Part shown: positions 24,975 through 33,133 of the stretch, one piece after another
Position numbering within the stretch: the first letter of the stretch is position 1
How the letters are laid out: each line of letters starts with the position of its first letter
Source of the DNA: DATBSK01 sp964501785
Lineage (GTDB): Bacteria; Actinomycetota; Acidimicrobiia; IMCC26256; PALSA-555
DNA: 64,000 nt
Reading direction: 5' to 3'
NCBI GenBank assembly: GCA_964501785.1
Contig: CAZCUD010000006.1
Coordinates: 173,894 to 237,893, forward strand
Notes under the pieces: generated by a model
Databases searched by the model: none
Seen by the model: only the letters and a program-made list of their open reading frames with translations
What the model was told of the DNA's origin: nothing
Made by a program: the position numbers and the translations under genes

Positions 24975-25937
24975 TCAGCCGGTGAAGCGGATGACCGCCT
25001 CGATCGGGGCGACGCAGCCGACGCCGGGCTCCCAGCTGATGACGATCGACCCCTCGCCGTCGACGTTCGTGTTGGCGCCCGGGTCGTTGGCCAGGATGGT
25101 CGCGCCGGCGATCGCATTCGACGAGCCGCCGCCGCCACCGCCGGGCTGGATGGTCTGCTGGTCGACCTGCTGGCCCGCGCCGCCACCGCCGCCGAACCAG
25201 CCGCCGCCGGCGCCGCCGCCGGCCCGGCCGCCGCCGCCGCCTTCACCGCCGACCGGACCGACGCCCGGGAAGCCCGGCTCGCCGCTGAAGCTCGCGTCGC
25301 CGCCACCGGCTCCCGGTGCGTCGCTCGTCGCGCCGCCACCGCCGGGACCGTCCGGCGCGCCGTCGCCGCCGGCCTCGCCGCCGCCGTCACCACCGTCGGC
25401 CGACACCTGCACGCCGCTGAACGACTGACCGCCGCCACCGCCGCCGCCGCCCGCCGCGATGAGCGTCGCGCCACTCGCGCGGCTCACCGCGCTCGCGCCA
25501 CCGCCACCAGCGCCGGCGAAGCCGTCGCCGGGCGACGTCCCGCCGTCACCGCCGCTGAGCGACGCGCCGCTGCTGCCACCGAACCCGGGGTTGATGCCCC
25601 CGTTCGAGGTGCCGGGGCCGCCGACCTGGACCAGGAGCTCCTCGCCCGCGGTGACCGGGACCAGGGCGCTGATGACCCCGCCGTCGCCACCGAGCGCGGG
25701 CGAGTCGACCTCGTTGGTGATCGCGTCGGCACCGTTGGCGCCGACCGCGTCGATCTCGAGCTGGCAGACGCCCGCCGGCACGACGAACGTCTCGTCCTCG
25801 CCGGTGTACGCGTACGACTCCGAGTCGGCCTGCGCGCCGCTCGACGCCGCGGTGGCGACGAGCGCGCCGCCGGCGAGCGTGGCGGCGAAGAGCGCGCCCG
25901 CGCCCCGCCGGATGATCGTGGCTTGCACCGTTCGCAT
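24975..25937 (-). CDS. secreted glycine-rich repeat protein
   Basis: A 320-residue exported protein. Residues 1-37 are a signal peptide (basic start, hydrophobic core, ASSGAQA cleavage). A beta-type segment follows (YTGEDETFVVPAGVCQLEIDAVGANG, in two parts). Residues 85-280 are Gly-rich with repeated GGxGG runs, and the protein ends with a short ordered segment containing a second Cys (GVGCVAP). The layout is that of the glycine-rich domain of some bacterial surface proteins and phage fibres. It is not a PE_PGRS protein, since no PE domain is present. Function is unknown. Confidence 0.75.
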   Translation of the reverse strand: MRTVQATIIRRGAGALFAATLAGGALVATAASSGAQADSESYAYTGEDETFVVPAGVCQLEIDAVGANGADAITNEVDSPALGGDGGVISALVPVTAGEELLVQVGGPGTSNGGINPGFGGSSGASLSGGDGGTSPGDGFAGAGGGGASAVSRASGATLIAAGGGGGGGGQSFSGVQVSADGGDGGGEAGGDGAPDGPGGGGATSDAPGAGGGDASFSGEPGFPGVGPVGGEGGGGGRAGGGAGGGWFGGGGGAGQQVDQQTIQPGGGGGGSSNAIAGATILANDPGANTNVDGEGSIVISWEPGVGCVAPIEAVIRFTG

Positions 25938-26081
25938 CCCCTTGTCCGGGTCCCAGGGCCACGAGCGCCCTGACCGTCTCCGCCCGATGCCGGTGGCCCG
26001 GCCTCGAATCCGCGAACGGTAGCCGAGGCCGTCGGGCGGCGTCCGGATCGTGCGGTGGGCCGAGAGGCGCGCGGGAAGGGG

Positions 26082-27014
26082 TCAGGTCTCGAAGACCCGG
26101 CGCAGGAACGCCGCGACCTCGGCCATCGCCTGGTCGCTCGCGGGCGTGAGCGCGTCCATGTTGAGGAACCCGTGGATCATCCCGGGGTAGCGCAGCAGCG
26201 AGACGTCGACGCCGGCGCCGCGGAGGCGCTCCGCGTAGGCCTCGCCCTCGTCACGCAGCACGTCGTACTCCGCGGTGAGCACGAGGGCGGGGGGCGCGCC
26301 CTCGAGCGACTCGGCGTGGAGCACCGACGCGTAGGGCTCTCGGGGATCGCCGTCGGGACCCAGGTACTCCGACCAGAACCAGCGCATCGTCGACGCCGCG
26401 AGCAGGTACCCCTCGGCGTTCTCCTCGAACGACGGCGTCGCGCAGGCGGCATCGATCACCGGGTAGACGAGCACCTGCCCGGCGAGCCCGGGACCGCCGT
26501 TGCGGGCCGCGAGCGCGGTCGCGGCCGCGAGGTTGCCGCCCGCGCTGTCGCCGGCGACGGCGATGCGCTCGGGGTCGCCCGCGAGCTCGGCCGCGTGGTG
26601 GGTGAGCCAGTGGGTGACCGCCATGCAGTCGTCGAGCGCGGCGGGGAAGCGGTGCTCCGGCGCGAGCCGGTAGTCGACGCTGACGACGACCGCACCGGCC
26701 TCGTCGGCGAGGCGCCGGCACACGCGATCGTGGGTCTCGATGCCCATGAACACGAAGCCGCCGCCGTGGAAGTACGCGACGACGGGCGAGGTCTCCTCGG
26801 GATCGGGGTCGTAGACGCGCACGGGGATGTCGCCCGCCGGGCCGGGCAGGTGCCGGTCCTCGACGACGTCGACCGGGCGCGCCTCCTTCGCGTTCGTGTG
26901 CGCGAACGCGTCGGCCGTCGAGCGGATCACGTCGAGCGGCATCGTCTCGACCGGCGGGAGCGCGGCCTCGGCGAGCATCGCGAGGTAGGGCTGGAGCTCT
27001 TCGGCGACTGGCAT
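26082..27014 (-). CDS. alpha/beta hydrolase (HSL-like esterase)
   Basis: A 310-residue esterase of the hormone-sensitive lipase family: oxyanion motif YFHGGGFVFMG (about 80), nucleophile elbow GDSAGGN (about 150), Asp in LTAEYDVLRDEG (about 250) and His in GMIHGFLNM (about 280). It hydrolyses short or medium acyl esters, or lactones. The ATG at 27014 is chosen over a longer frame that runs into the next gene. A close paralogue lies at 58172. Confidence 0.88.
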   Translation of the reverse strand: MPVAEELQPYLAMLAEAALPPVETMPLDVIRSTADAFAHTNAKEARPVDVVEDRHLPGPAGDIPVRVYDPDPEETSPVVAYFHGGGFVFMGIETHDRVCRRLADEAGAVVVSVDYRLAPEHRFPAALDDCMAVTHWLTHHAAELAGDPERIAVAGDSAGGNLAAATALAARNGGPGLAGQVLVYPVIDAACATPSFEENAEGYLLAASTMRWFWSEYLGPDGDPREPYASVLHAESLEGAPPALVLTAEYDVLRDEGEAYAERLRGAGVDVSLLRYPGMIHGFLNMDALTPASDQAMAEVAAFLRRVFET

Positions 27015-27075
27015 GGGCCGAGAAGCCTTGCACGTCGGGTGGCGCACCGGGCGGACTGCCGCGCCCGCCGACCCG

Positions 27076-27789
27076 TCAGGCGAGCGAGCCCCAGAAGTCG
27101 TCGAGTGCGGCCGCGGCCTCCGGTGCGCGCTCGACGATCGCCCAGTGGCTGCCGTCGAGCGGCACCAGGCGTGCGCCGGAGACCTCCGCGTACCGTTCGC
27201 CCGACGCGAGCGGGCCGACCGGGTCCTCGGTGCCCCAGAGCACCAGACCGGGACGAGGTCCCGGGCCCTTCGGCGCCCAGTCACCGGGCAGATCCGTCGC
27301 CGACCGGTAGAGCGCGAGGATGCAGCGCTTCATGCGGTCGTCGATCGCCGCCGCGGCCGTCTCGGCGCCGGGGTGACCCGTCGCCGCGAGCCCCGGGCCG
27401 ATCGTCTCGGGTGTGAACGCGGCCATGATCTGCTCGCCGACCTCGGGCGTCTGCCACTGCACCGCCATCTCGTGCCACTTGAAGCGGTCGGTGATCGCGC
27501 CGTTGCTCAGCGTGTACGAGCGCAGCAGCTCGGGTCTCGTCAGCGCGACGCGCTGGGTCATCAACGAGCCCCAGTCGTGCCCGACCAGATCGACCGGCTC
27601 ACCGATCTCGGCGAGCTGACCCACGATCCAGTCGACGTACTCCTCCTTCGTCGACGCGAAGCCGTCGGGGACGGGTTCGCCGAAGCCGGGGAGCCGGAGC
27701 CGCACGACGTCGTCGCGGCTCAGCTCCGCGACGAGCGGATCCCACATCTCGGAGGTGTCGGGGACACCGTGGACGAGGACGACGGGCAT
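27076..27789 (-). CDS. alpha/beta hydrolase (haloalkane dehalogenase / epoxide hydrolase-like)
   Basis: A 237-residue hydrolase: VVLVHGVPDTSEMW (oxyanion loop, 3-16), nucleophile elbow VGHDWGSLM with Asp as nucleophile (about 73), and DGSHWAIVERAP with the catalytic His (about 215). An Asp nucleophile places it with the haloalkane dehalogenase/epoxide hydrolase branch. ATG 27789 is favoured because TAGGTT ends 7 nt upstream; a TTG three codons earlier is less likely. Confidence 0.82.
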   Translation of the reverse strand: MPVVLVHGVPDTSEMWDPLVAELSRDDVVRLRLPGFGEPVPDGFASTKEEYVDWIVGQLAEIGEPVDLVGHDWGSLMTQRVALTRPELLRSYTLSNGAITDRFKWHEMAVQWQTPEVGEQIMAAFTPETIGPGLAATGHPGAETAAAAIDDRMKRCILALYRSATDLPGDWAPKGPGPRPGLVLWGTEDPVGPLASGERYAEVSGARLVPLDGSHWAIVERAPEAAAALDDFWGSLA

Positions 27790-27796
27790 GGGCAGC

Positions 27797-27802
27797 AACC
27801 TA
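27797..27802 (-). promoter_or_regulatory. leaderless -10 (TAGGTT)
   Basis: TAGGTT on the minus strand lies 7 nt before ATG 27789, which fixes the start of the hydrolase. Confidence 0.45.
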
Positions 27803-27838
27803 CGCGGGCAGCGCCGCGGCCGCCCGGGGTCGCTCGGG

Positions 27839-29467
27839 TCAGGCGCCGGTCGCGGCCTTCGCCGCGACCTCCTGGGCCCAGCGGTAGTCGGGCTTGCCCG
27901 ACGGCGATCGTTGGACGGAGTCGACGAAGTGCATCTCGCGCGGGACCTTGTAGCCCGCGATCATCGTGCGGCAGTGCTCCTGGATCGACTCCAGGGTGGG
28001 CGACGTGGACTCGCGGCACTGCACGACCGCGACGACGCGCTGGCCCCAACGCTCGTCCTTCACGCCCACCACGACGCAGTCGTAGACGTCGGGGTGTCCC
28101 TTGACCGCGCCCTCGACCTCTTCGGGGAAGATCTTCTCCCCACCGGAGTTGATCGAGACCGAGCCGCGCCCGAGCAGCGTGATCGTGCCGTCGGCGTCCA
28201 TCGTGGCGAAGTCGCCCGGGATCGCGTAGCGCACGCCCTGCTTGTCGGTCACGAACGTCTCGGCGGTCTTCTTCGGGTCCTTGTAGTACTCGAGCGGGAT
28301 GTTGCCGCGCCGGGCGACCTTCCCGATCACCTCGGAGCCCGCCTCGACGACCTCCAGGTCTTCGTCGAGCACGACGGTGTCGGTGATCGGAGTGACGGTC
28401 GGGCCGCCCTTCATCGCGGTCTTGCCCTTCTCGATCATCGTGTAGCCGTTGGAGCCGCTCTCCGACGCGCCGATGGCCTCGGTGAGGATCAGGTTGGGGA
28501 AGCGCTCGAGGAACGCGTCCTTCACGCTCGGCGAGAACAGCGCCGCGGTGCTCGAGAGCGAGACCCACGACGACAGGTCGAGGTCCTTCACCTCCGGGTC
28601 GTCGAGCGCCTCCAGCAGCGGGCGGCCCATCGCGTCGCCGGTGATCATCATGGCGTGGACGCCTTCGGCAGCGACCAGCTTCCAGACCTCGACGGGCTCG
28701 AAGCGCGGGATCAGGCACACCTTGTTGCCGACGAGCGCCTGTCCCATCACGCCCCATTGCGTCGCGCCGTGCATGAGGGGAGCGATGGGCAGCATCACCG
28801 CCTGGGTCGGGTTGGCGAGGCCCTTCTCGGCCATCTCCTCGGGGCGCGTCGCCTTCACGCCGGTGAGGATGTCGATGCCCCCGCCGAGCGCGTAGAACAC
28901 GTCCTCCTGCCGCCAGACCACGCCCTTCGGCATGCCGGTCGTGCCGCCGGTGTAGAGGATGTAGCGGTCGTCGGCCGAGCGCGGACCGAAGTCGCGCCCC
29001 GGGGCGCCGCTCGCGACCGCGTCCTCGTAGCCGACGGAGTCGAGCTTGCTCACGTCGGCGCCCGAACCGTCGTCGATGACGATGGAGTGGCCGAGCAGCG
29101 GAAGCGTGTCGAGGACGCCCTGCACGCGGGGGCCGAACTCCTGCTGGTAGACGAGCGCCTTCAGGTCGGCGTTGTCGAACAGGTACGCCAGCTCGTCCTC
29201 GACGTAGCGGTAGTTGATGTTGATCCAGACGGCCCGCAGCTTGAAGACCGCCCAGAGGGTCTCGACCCACTCGACCGAGTTGAGCGCATAGATGCCGACG
29301 TGGTCGCCGGGCCCGATGCCCTCCCGCGCCAGGTGGTGGGCGAGCCGGTTGGCCCGCTCGTCCATCTCGGCGTAGGTGCGCCGCTTGCCGTCGCACACGA
29401 GGTACTCGCGGTCACCGAAGTGGTCGACCGCGTTCTCGAACATGTCGGCGAGGTTGAACTCCAACAC
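27839..29467 (-). CDS. acyl-CoA synthetase (FadD19-like)
   Basis: A 542-residue AMP-forming ligase, paralogous to the 6883 gene. Shared features are FNLADMFENAVDHFGDRE at the N-terminus, YILYTGGTTGMPKGVVWRQ (about 168), EAIGASESGSNGY (about 330), the SINSGGEKIFPEEVE segment and the C-terminal Lys in SPSGKPDYRWAQ. Resemblance to steroid side-chain ligases is notable but the substrate is unproven. The start is GTG 29467 or TTG 29464; GGAG is spaced better for the TTG. The upstream promoter contains a 21-bp operator. Confidence 0.88.
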   Translation of the reverse strand: MLEFNLADMFENAVDHFGDREYLVCDGKRRTYAEMDERANRLAHHLAREGIGPGDHVGIYALNSVEWVETLWAVFKLRAVWININYRYVEDELAYLFDNADLKALVYQQEFGPRVQGVLDTLPLLGHSIVIDDGSGADVSKLDSVGYEDAVASGAPGRDFGPRSADDRYILYTGGTTGMPKGVVWRQEDVFYALGGGIDILTGVKATRPEEMAEKGLANPTQAVMLPIAPLMHGATQWGVMGQALVGNKVCLIPRFEPVEVWKLVAAEGVHAMMITGDAMGRPLLEALDDPEVKDLDLSSWVSLSSTAALFSPSVKDAFLERFPNLILTEAIGASESGSNGYTMIEKGKTAMKGGPTVTPITDTVVLDEDLEVVEAGSEVIGKVARRGNIPLEYYKDPKKTAETFVTDKQGVRYAIPGDFATMDADGTITLLGRGSVSINSGGEKIFPEEVEGAVKGHPDVYDCVVVGVKDERWGQRVVAVVQCRESTSPTLESIQEHCRTMIAGYKVPREMHFVDSVQRSPSGKPDYRWAQEVAAKAATGA

Positions 29468-29569
29468 CTTCTCCGCTCTCGGCGCTTCGCGCCGGGCCGC
29501 TCGGGCCCGGGCCTCCTGGTTGCTCCGCAGCGGGCCGTTCGGCCCCGCGGACGTTCGCTTCCGTCGCCG

Positions 29570-29602
29570 AATCTAGGTGGCGACCTGACGGGGCGTCAGG
29601 TC
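29570..29602 (-). promoter_or_regulatory. FadD promoter with extended CTGACG-N3-CGTCAG operator
   Basis: The operator has 9-bp perfect arms around a GGG spacer (29582-29602). On the minus strand TGACGC inside it forms a -35, followed by 17 nt and TAGATT (29575-29570). The leader of about 95 nt contains two GC-rich hairpins. Confidence 0.6.
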
Positions 29603-29645
29603 GTCAGATCTCACGTCGTCAGGTCTCAGGTCGTCAGGTCGGCGA
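29601..29645. repeat. three tandem 15-bp repeats carrying operator half-sites
   Basis: TCGTCAG begins at 29601, 29616 and 29631, giving a 15-bp period. Each unit contains CGTCAG, the half-site of the adjacent operator. The third unit overlaps the end of the downstream F420 gene. Confidence 0.6.
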
Positions 29646-30651
29646 GGACGCGCAGCGTCTGCTCGTCCTGCCCGCCGACGAGCAGGGTCGTGACGGGCGT
29701 CTTGCGCCACGCCTCGAGACGCTCCGCGATCCGCTCCTTGGGCCCGACCAGGGAGATCTCGTCGGCGAACGCCTCGGGCACCGCGTCGATCGCCTCGTCG
29801 CGCTTGCCCTCGAAGAAGAGGTCCTGGATGCGGTGCGCCTCCTCCTCGTAGCCCATGCGGGCCATGAGCTCGGTGTGGAAGTTCTTCGTCTTGGCGCCCA
29901 TGCCGCCGATGTAGAAGCCCAGCGTCGCCTTCACCGGCCAGAGCCCCTCGCTGACGTCGTCGTGGACGCTGACGAACACGTTGACCGCGATCTCGAAGTC
30001 GGCCTTCGCGCCGGCCAGCTGCGCCTCGTACACCTCGGGACGGTGGGGTGAGTAGTAGAGGGGCACCCAGCCGTCCGCGATCTCGGTCGCGAGCGCGACG
30101 TTCTTCGGACCTTCGGCGCCGAGGTAGATCGGGATCCGGTTGCGCAACGGATGCGTGATCATCTTCAACGGCTTGCCGAGGCCGACCGCGTCGTCGCCCG
30201 TGTAGGGGAGCGGGTAGTGGGGACCCGGGCTCTGCACGGGTGCCTCGCGCGCGATCGCGTCGCGGATGATCTGGATGTACTCGCGCGTGCGTGCGAGGGG
30301 CTTGGAGAAGGGGCGGCCGTACCAGCCCTCGACCACCTGGGGGCCGCTCACGCCGACCCCGAGGCAGGCGCGCCCCTCCGAGAGGCCGTCGAGCGTCATC
30401 GCGTGCATGGCCATCGTCGTCGGTGACCGGGCAGAGATCTGCGCGATCCCGGTGCAGAGCCGCAGCTTCGTGGTCGCGGCGGCGACGGCCGCGAGAGGGG
30501 AGAACGCGTCGGAGCTCCAGGACTCGCCCGTCCAGATCGAGTCGAAGCCGAGGCTCTCGGCGTGGGTCGCCGACTCGACGAGCTCGCGCGCCGGGCGCGG
30601 CTGCGCGGTCCAGTACCCCATCTGCAAGCCGAGCTTCAGGTCGTGTGCCAC
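29626..30651 (-). CDS. LLM-class F420-dependent oxidoreductase
   Basis: A 341-residue luciferase-like protein: LGLQMGYWTAQP at the N-terminus, GFDSIWTGESWSSDAFSPLAAVAA (about 34-57, in parts), GIAQISARSPTTMAMHAMTLD (about 67-87, in parts), GRACLGVGVSGPQVVEGWYG (about 93-112) and the IPIYLGAEGPKN strand near 177. It is typical of the actinobacterial F420 family often found with fatty-acid and steroid genes. TACGGT lies 8 nt before GTG 30651. Confidence 0.87.
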   Translation of the reverse strand: MAHDLKLGLQMGYWTAQPRPARELVESATHAESLGFDSIWTGESWSSDAFSPLAAVAAATTKLRLCTGIAQISARSPTTMAMHAMTLDGLSEGRACLGVGVSGPQVVEGWYGRPFSKPLARTREYIQIIRDAIAREAPVQSPGPHYPLPYTGDDAVGLGKPLKMITHPLRNRIPIYLGAEGPKNVALATEIADGWVPLYYSPHRPEVYEAQLAGAKADFEIAVNVFVSVHDDVSEGLWPVKATLGFYIGGMGAKTKNFHTELMARMGYEEEAHRIQDLFFEGKRDEAIDAVPEAFADEISLVGPKERIAERLEAWRKTPVTTLLVGGQDEQTLRVLADLTT

Positions 30652-30659
30652 GGCCCGTG

Positions 30660-30665
30660 ACCGTA
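30660..30665 (-). promoter_or_regulatory. leaderless -10 (TACGGT)
   Basis: TACGGT on the minus strand ends 8 nt before GTG 30651. Confidence 0.4.
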
Positions 30666-30720
30666 CAACGTCGTGCCCTCGATGCAGGTCCGAGTCCCGC
30701 AGAGCGGGACCGGGTGGGCG

Positions 30721-31950
30721 TCAGGAGCGGGGGAGGCCGAGCGCGCGCTCGCCGATCATGTTGCGGTGGATCTCGTCGGTGCCGCCGCCGATGCTCGCCC
30801 AGAACCGGTTGAGCAGCAGCGTCTGCCAGAACCCGTCGCGCGGCGCATCGTCACCGTGGAGCATCCCGTCGGCGCCGAGCAGCGCGAGCGCGACCTCTCC
30901 CTTCGCCGCGCGGTCGCGCGACCAGAGCACCTTGAGGACCGAGCCGTCGACACCGGGCCTGCGACCGGCGAGCAGGTCACCCTGCACGCGGTCGCGCAGC
31001 CACCCGAGCGCGTGCTCGCGACACCACACCGCGGCCAGCGCCTGGCGCAGCACCGGATCGTCGTGACGGCGGCGCTCGCGCGCGAGCGCGACGAGCGCGG
31101 CCGCGTCAGAGCCCATGCCGGCGGAACCGCCGATGAGCGCGGACTCGCTGGCCAGCGTCGTGCGCGTCGGTGCCCAGCCACCCCCCAGGGAGCCGACGAC
31201 GTTCTCGATCGGTACCCGCACGTCGGTGAGGAACACCTCGTTGAAGTGCGCGGCCCCGGTGATCTGTCGCAGCGGCCGGATCTCGATCCCGGGCGTCGTC
31301 ATGTCGACGAGCAGGTAGGTGATCCCCTCGTGCTTCGGCGCGTCGGGATCGGTCCGCACGAGCAGGATCGCGAAGTCGGCGTGGCGCGCCCCCGACGTCC
31401 AGACCTTCTGGCCGTTGACGATCAGCTCGTCACCACCGAGTGACGACGTCACCACCTCCGCGCGGGTGGTGAGGCTCGCGAGATCCGACCCCGCCCCCGG
31501 TTCGCTGAACAGCTGGCACCACACCTCGTCGCCGCGCAGCAGCGGCCGCAGGAAGCGCGCGCACTGCTCGGGCGTGCCGTGCGCGAGGAGCGTCGGGCCC
31601 ACGAGCGCGATCGTCGACGCGAGGAACCCGGAGGACACGTCGAAGCGCGCCTGCTCCTGCGCGAACGCCACCGCTTGCGCGGGGGTGCCGCCCCGGCCGC
31701 CGTGCTCGACGGGCCACGTGATGCCGGCCCAGCCCCCGTCGGCGAGCGTGCGCTGCCACGCCCGACAGCGCTCGAAGTACTCGAGCTCCGCCTCCCACGT
31801 CGCGTCGCGGGGGCCGTTGGACCAGTCGTCGGCGCCCCGCCGGGGCTCGGCGTGCGCGGCGAGCCAGGTCCGAGCCTCGGCCCGGAACGCCTCCAGGTCG
31901 AGGAGGTCGAGGTCGTGACCGCGAACGCCCCCCGTCTCAGCACCGTCCAC
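30721..31950 (-). CDS. acyl-CoA dehydrogenase
   Basis: A 409-residue FAD enzyme of the acyl-CoA dehydrogenase family. It shows the helical N-domain, WCQLFSEPGAGSDLASL (about 140-156), VNGQKVWTSGARHADF (about 177-192) and a C-terminal GGGTDEIHRNMIGERALGL that ends the FAD site. The expected catalytic Glu lies in a shortened C-domain whose position I cannot assign with certainty. FadE-type partner subunits in steroid degradation are often heteromeric. GTG 31950 is supported by TAGAGT 7 nt upstream. It diverges from the MetE-like/Rieske operon across one shared operator. Confidence 0.88.
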   Translation of the reverse strand: MDGAETGGVRGHDLDLLDLEAFRAEARTWLAAHAEPRRGADDWSNGPRDATWEAELEYFERCRAWQRTLADGGWAGITWPVEHGGRGGTPAQAVAFAQEQARFDVSSGFLASTIALVGPTLLAHGTPEQCARFLRPLLRGDEVWCQLFSEPGAGSDLASLTTRAEVVTSSLGGDELIVNGQKVWTSGARHADFAILLVRTDPDAPKHEGITYLLVDMTTPGIEIRPLRQITGAAHFNEVFLTDVRVPIENVVGSLGGGWAPTRTTLASESALIGGSAGMGSDAAALVALARERRRHDDPVLRQALAAVWCREHALGWLRDRVQGDLLAGRRPGVDGSVLKVLWSRDRAAKGEVALALLGADGMLHGDDAPRDGFWQTLLLNRFWASIGGGTDEIHRNMIGERALGLPRS

Positions 31951-31957
31951 GCACCCG

Positions 31958-32004
31958 ACTCTAGAGCGAGAACCTGGACAAGTGTCCAGACAGCGATCTA
32001 CAGT
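31958..32004. promoter_or_regulatory. symmetric divergent promoter with TetR-type operator
   Basis: CTGGACA-AG-TGTCCAG (31974-31989) is a perfect 7-bp inverted repeat. Each arm supplies a TGGACA -35: on the plus strand 18 nt before TACAGT (31999-32004), on the minus strand 19 nt before TAGAGT (31963-31958). Both -10 elements end 7 nt from a GTG start. The TetR gene at 35048 closes the plus-strand operon and is the obvious candidate regulator. Confidence 0.65.
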
Positions 32005-32011
32005 CCGCGTC

Positions 32012-33133
32012 GTGGCGACCCGGGTCACCGACCGTCTCCTGCCCACGACGATGGTCGGCTCGTACCCGCGGCCGCGGTGGTTCACCCACCAGCTCGACGG
32101 TCGCGACGTCCTCGAGGCGTTCAAGTCGGTCGAGCACGCCGAGGCGTACCGCGACGCGACCCGCGCGGTCATCGGCGACGAGCTCGACGCGGGGCTCGAC
32201 GTCGTGACCGACGGGCAGATGTGGTTCGACGACCTCCACATGGGGATCGGGTCGTTCTTCTGGTACTGGTTCGAGCGGATCCCCGGCTTCGGTCCCGAGA
32301 TGGTGCTGCACCGCAACCGCGATCGCGCGAGCGGGCGCGACGTGTTCGTCATGGACGAGGCCGGATCGGCGATCCTGCGCGGCCCGGTCGGCCGAGGTCC
32401 GTTGCGCCTCGCCTACCTGTACGACGTCGCCCAACAGCTCACCGACCGACCGGTCAAGGCGTCGGTCGGTGCCGGACCGTGCCAGCTCAGTGGGCTGGTG
32501 CACTTCGAGTCCGGACCGATCAAGGACCGCTTCGAGCTGTCGACCGCGCTCGCCGAGGTGTTCAACGCCGAGCTGCTCGAGCTCCAGGATGCGGGCTGCA
32601 CCTATGTGCAGTACGAGGACCTCGGCGCCTGGACCCCGAACCTGACCGGTGAGCAGGACTTCGCGTGGGTCACCGAGACGGTCAACCGGGTGCTGGCCGG
32701 CGTCACCGTGCGCAAGGCGTGGCACTTCTGCCTCGGCAACGCGTGGGGCAACCGCCTCGACGCGCTGGTGCGCGGTGGATACGGCGAGGTCGTGCCGCAC
32801 TACCTCGACGTCGATGTGGACGAGCTCACGCTCGACTTCGCCTGCCGGGAGATGGCCGACGCGGCGGTCCTGAAGGAGATCCCGGTCGACCTCGACGTCG
32901 GTGTCGGCGTGATCGACGTGCGCAACCTCGAGATCGAGCAGCCGGAGCAGGTCGCGGAGCGGATCCGCGCGGTGCTCGGGTTCGTCGACGCGGAGCGAGT
33001 GACCCTCACGACCGACTGCGGGCTCAAGCAGCTCCCGCGCGCGGTGGCGATCGCGAAGCTGCGCTCGCTGGCCGCCGGCGCGGCGATCGTCCGGGGTGAG
33101 CTCGAGGGCGGACGAGCGGAGGAGGGCCGGTGA
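32012..33133 (+). CDS. MetE C-terminal-domain (cobalamin-independent methyltransferase-like) protein
   Basis: A 373-residue TIM-barrel protein of the UROD/MetE-like superfamily: TTMVGSYPRPRWF (N-terminus), AGLDVVTDGQMWFDD (about 70-84), VQYEDLG (about 200), WHFCLGNAWGN with the H-x-C zinc ligands (about 236) and TTDCGLKQLPR (about 333). The zinc ligands of MetE are kept, so transfer of a methyl group to a thiol is plausible, but the N-terminal MetE domain is absent. Its place beside a Rieske oxygenase and a SAM methyltransferase argues against housekeeping methionine synthesis. Leaderless GTG start. Confidence 0.8.
   Translation: MATRVTDRLLPTTMVGSYPRPRWFTHQLDGRDVLEAFKSVEHAEAYRDATRAVIGDELDAGLDVVTDGQMWFDDLHMGIGSFFWYWFERIPGFGPEMVLHRNRDRASGRDVFVMDEAGSAILRGPVGRGPLRLAYLYDVAQQLTDRPVKASVGAGPCQLSGLVHFESGPIKDRFELSTALAEVFNAELLELQDAGCTYVQYEDLGAWTPNLTGEQDFAWVTETVNRVLAGVTVRKAWHFCLGNAWGNRLDALVRGGYGEVVPHYLDVDVDELTLDFACREMADAAVLKEIPVDLDVGVGVIDVRNLEIEQPEQVAERIRAVLGFVDAERVTLTTDCGLKQLPRAVAIAKLRSLAAGAAIVRGELEGGRAEEGR

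Noticed and set aside
24975..25937. PE_PGRS-like mycobacterial surface protein
   Set aside because: There is a signal peptide and no PE domain; glycine richness alone is not enough for that assignment.
27755..29851. A 698-residue plus-strand frame opposite the FadD gene
   Set aside because: Antisense shadow: low-complexity Val/Asp/Arg pattern, and the minus strand carries all ligase motifs.
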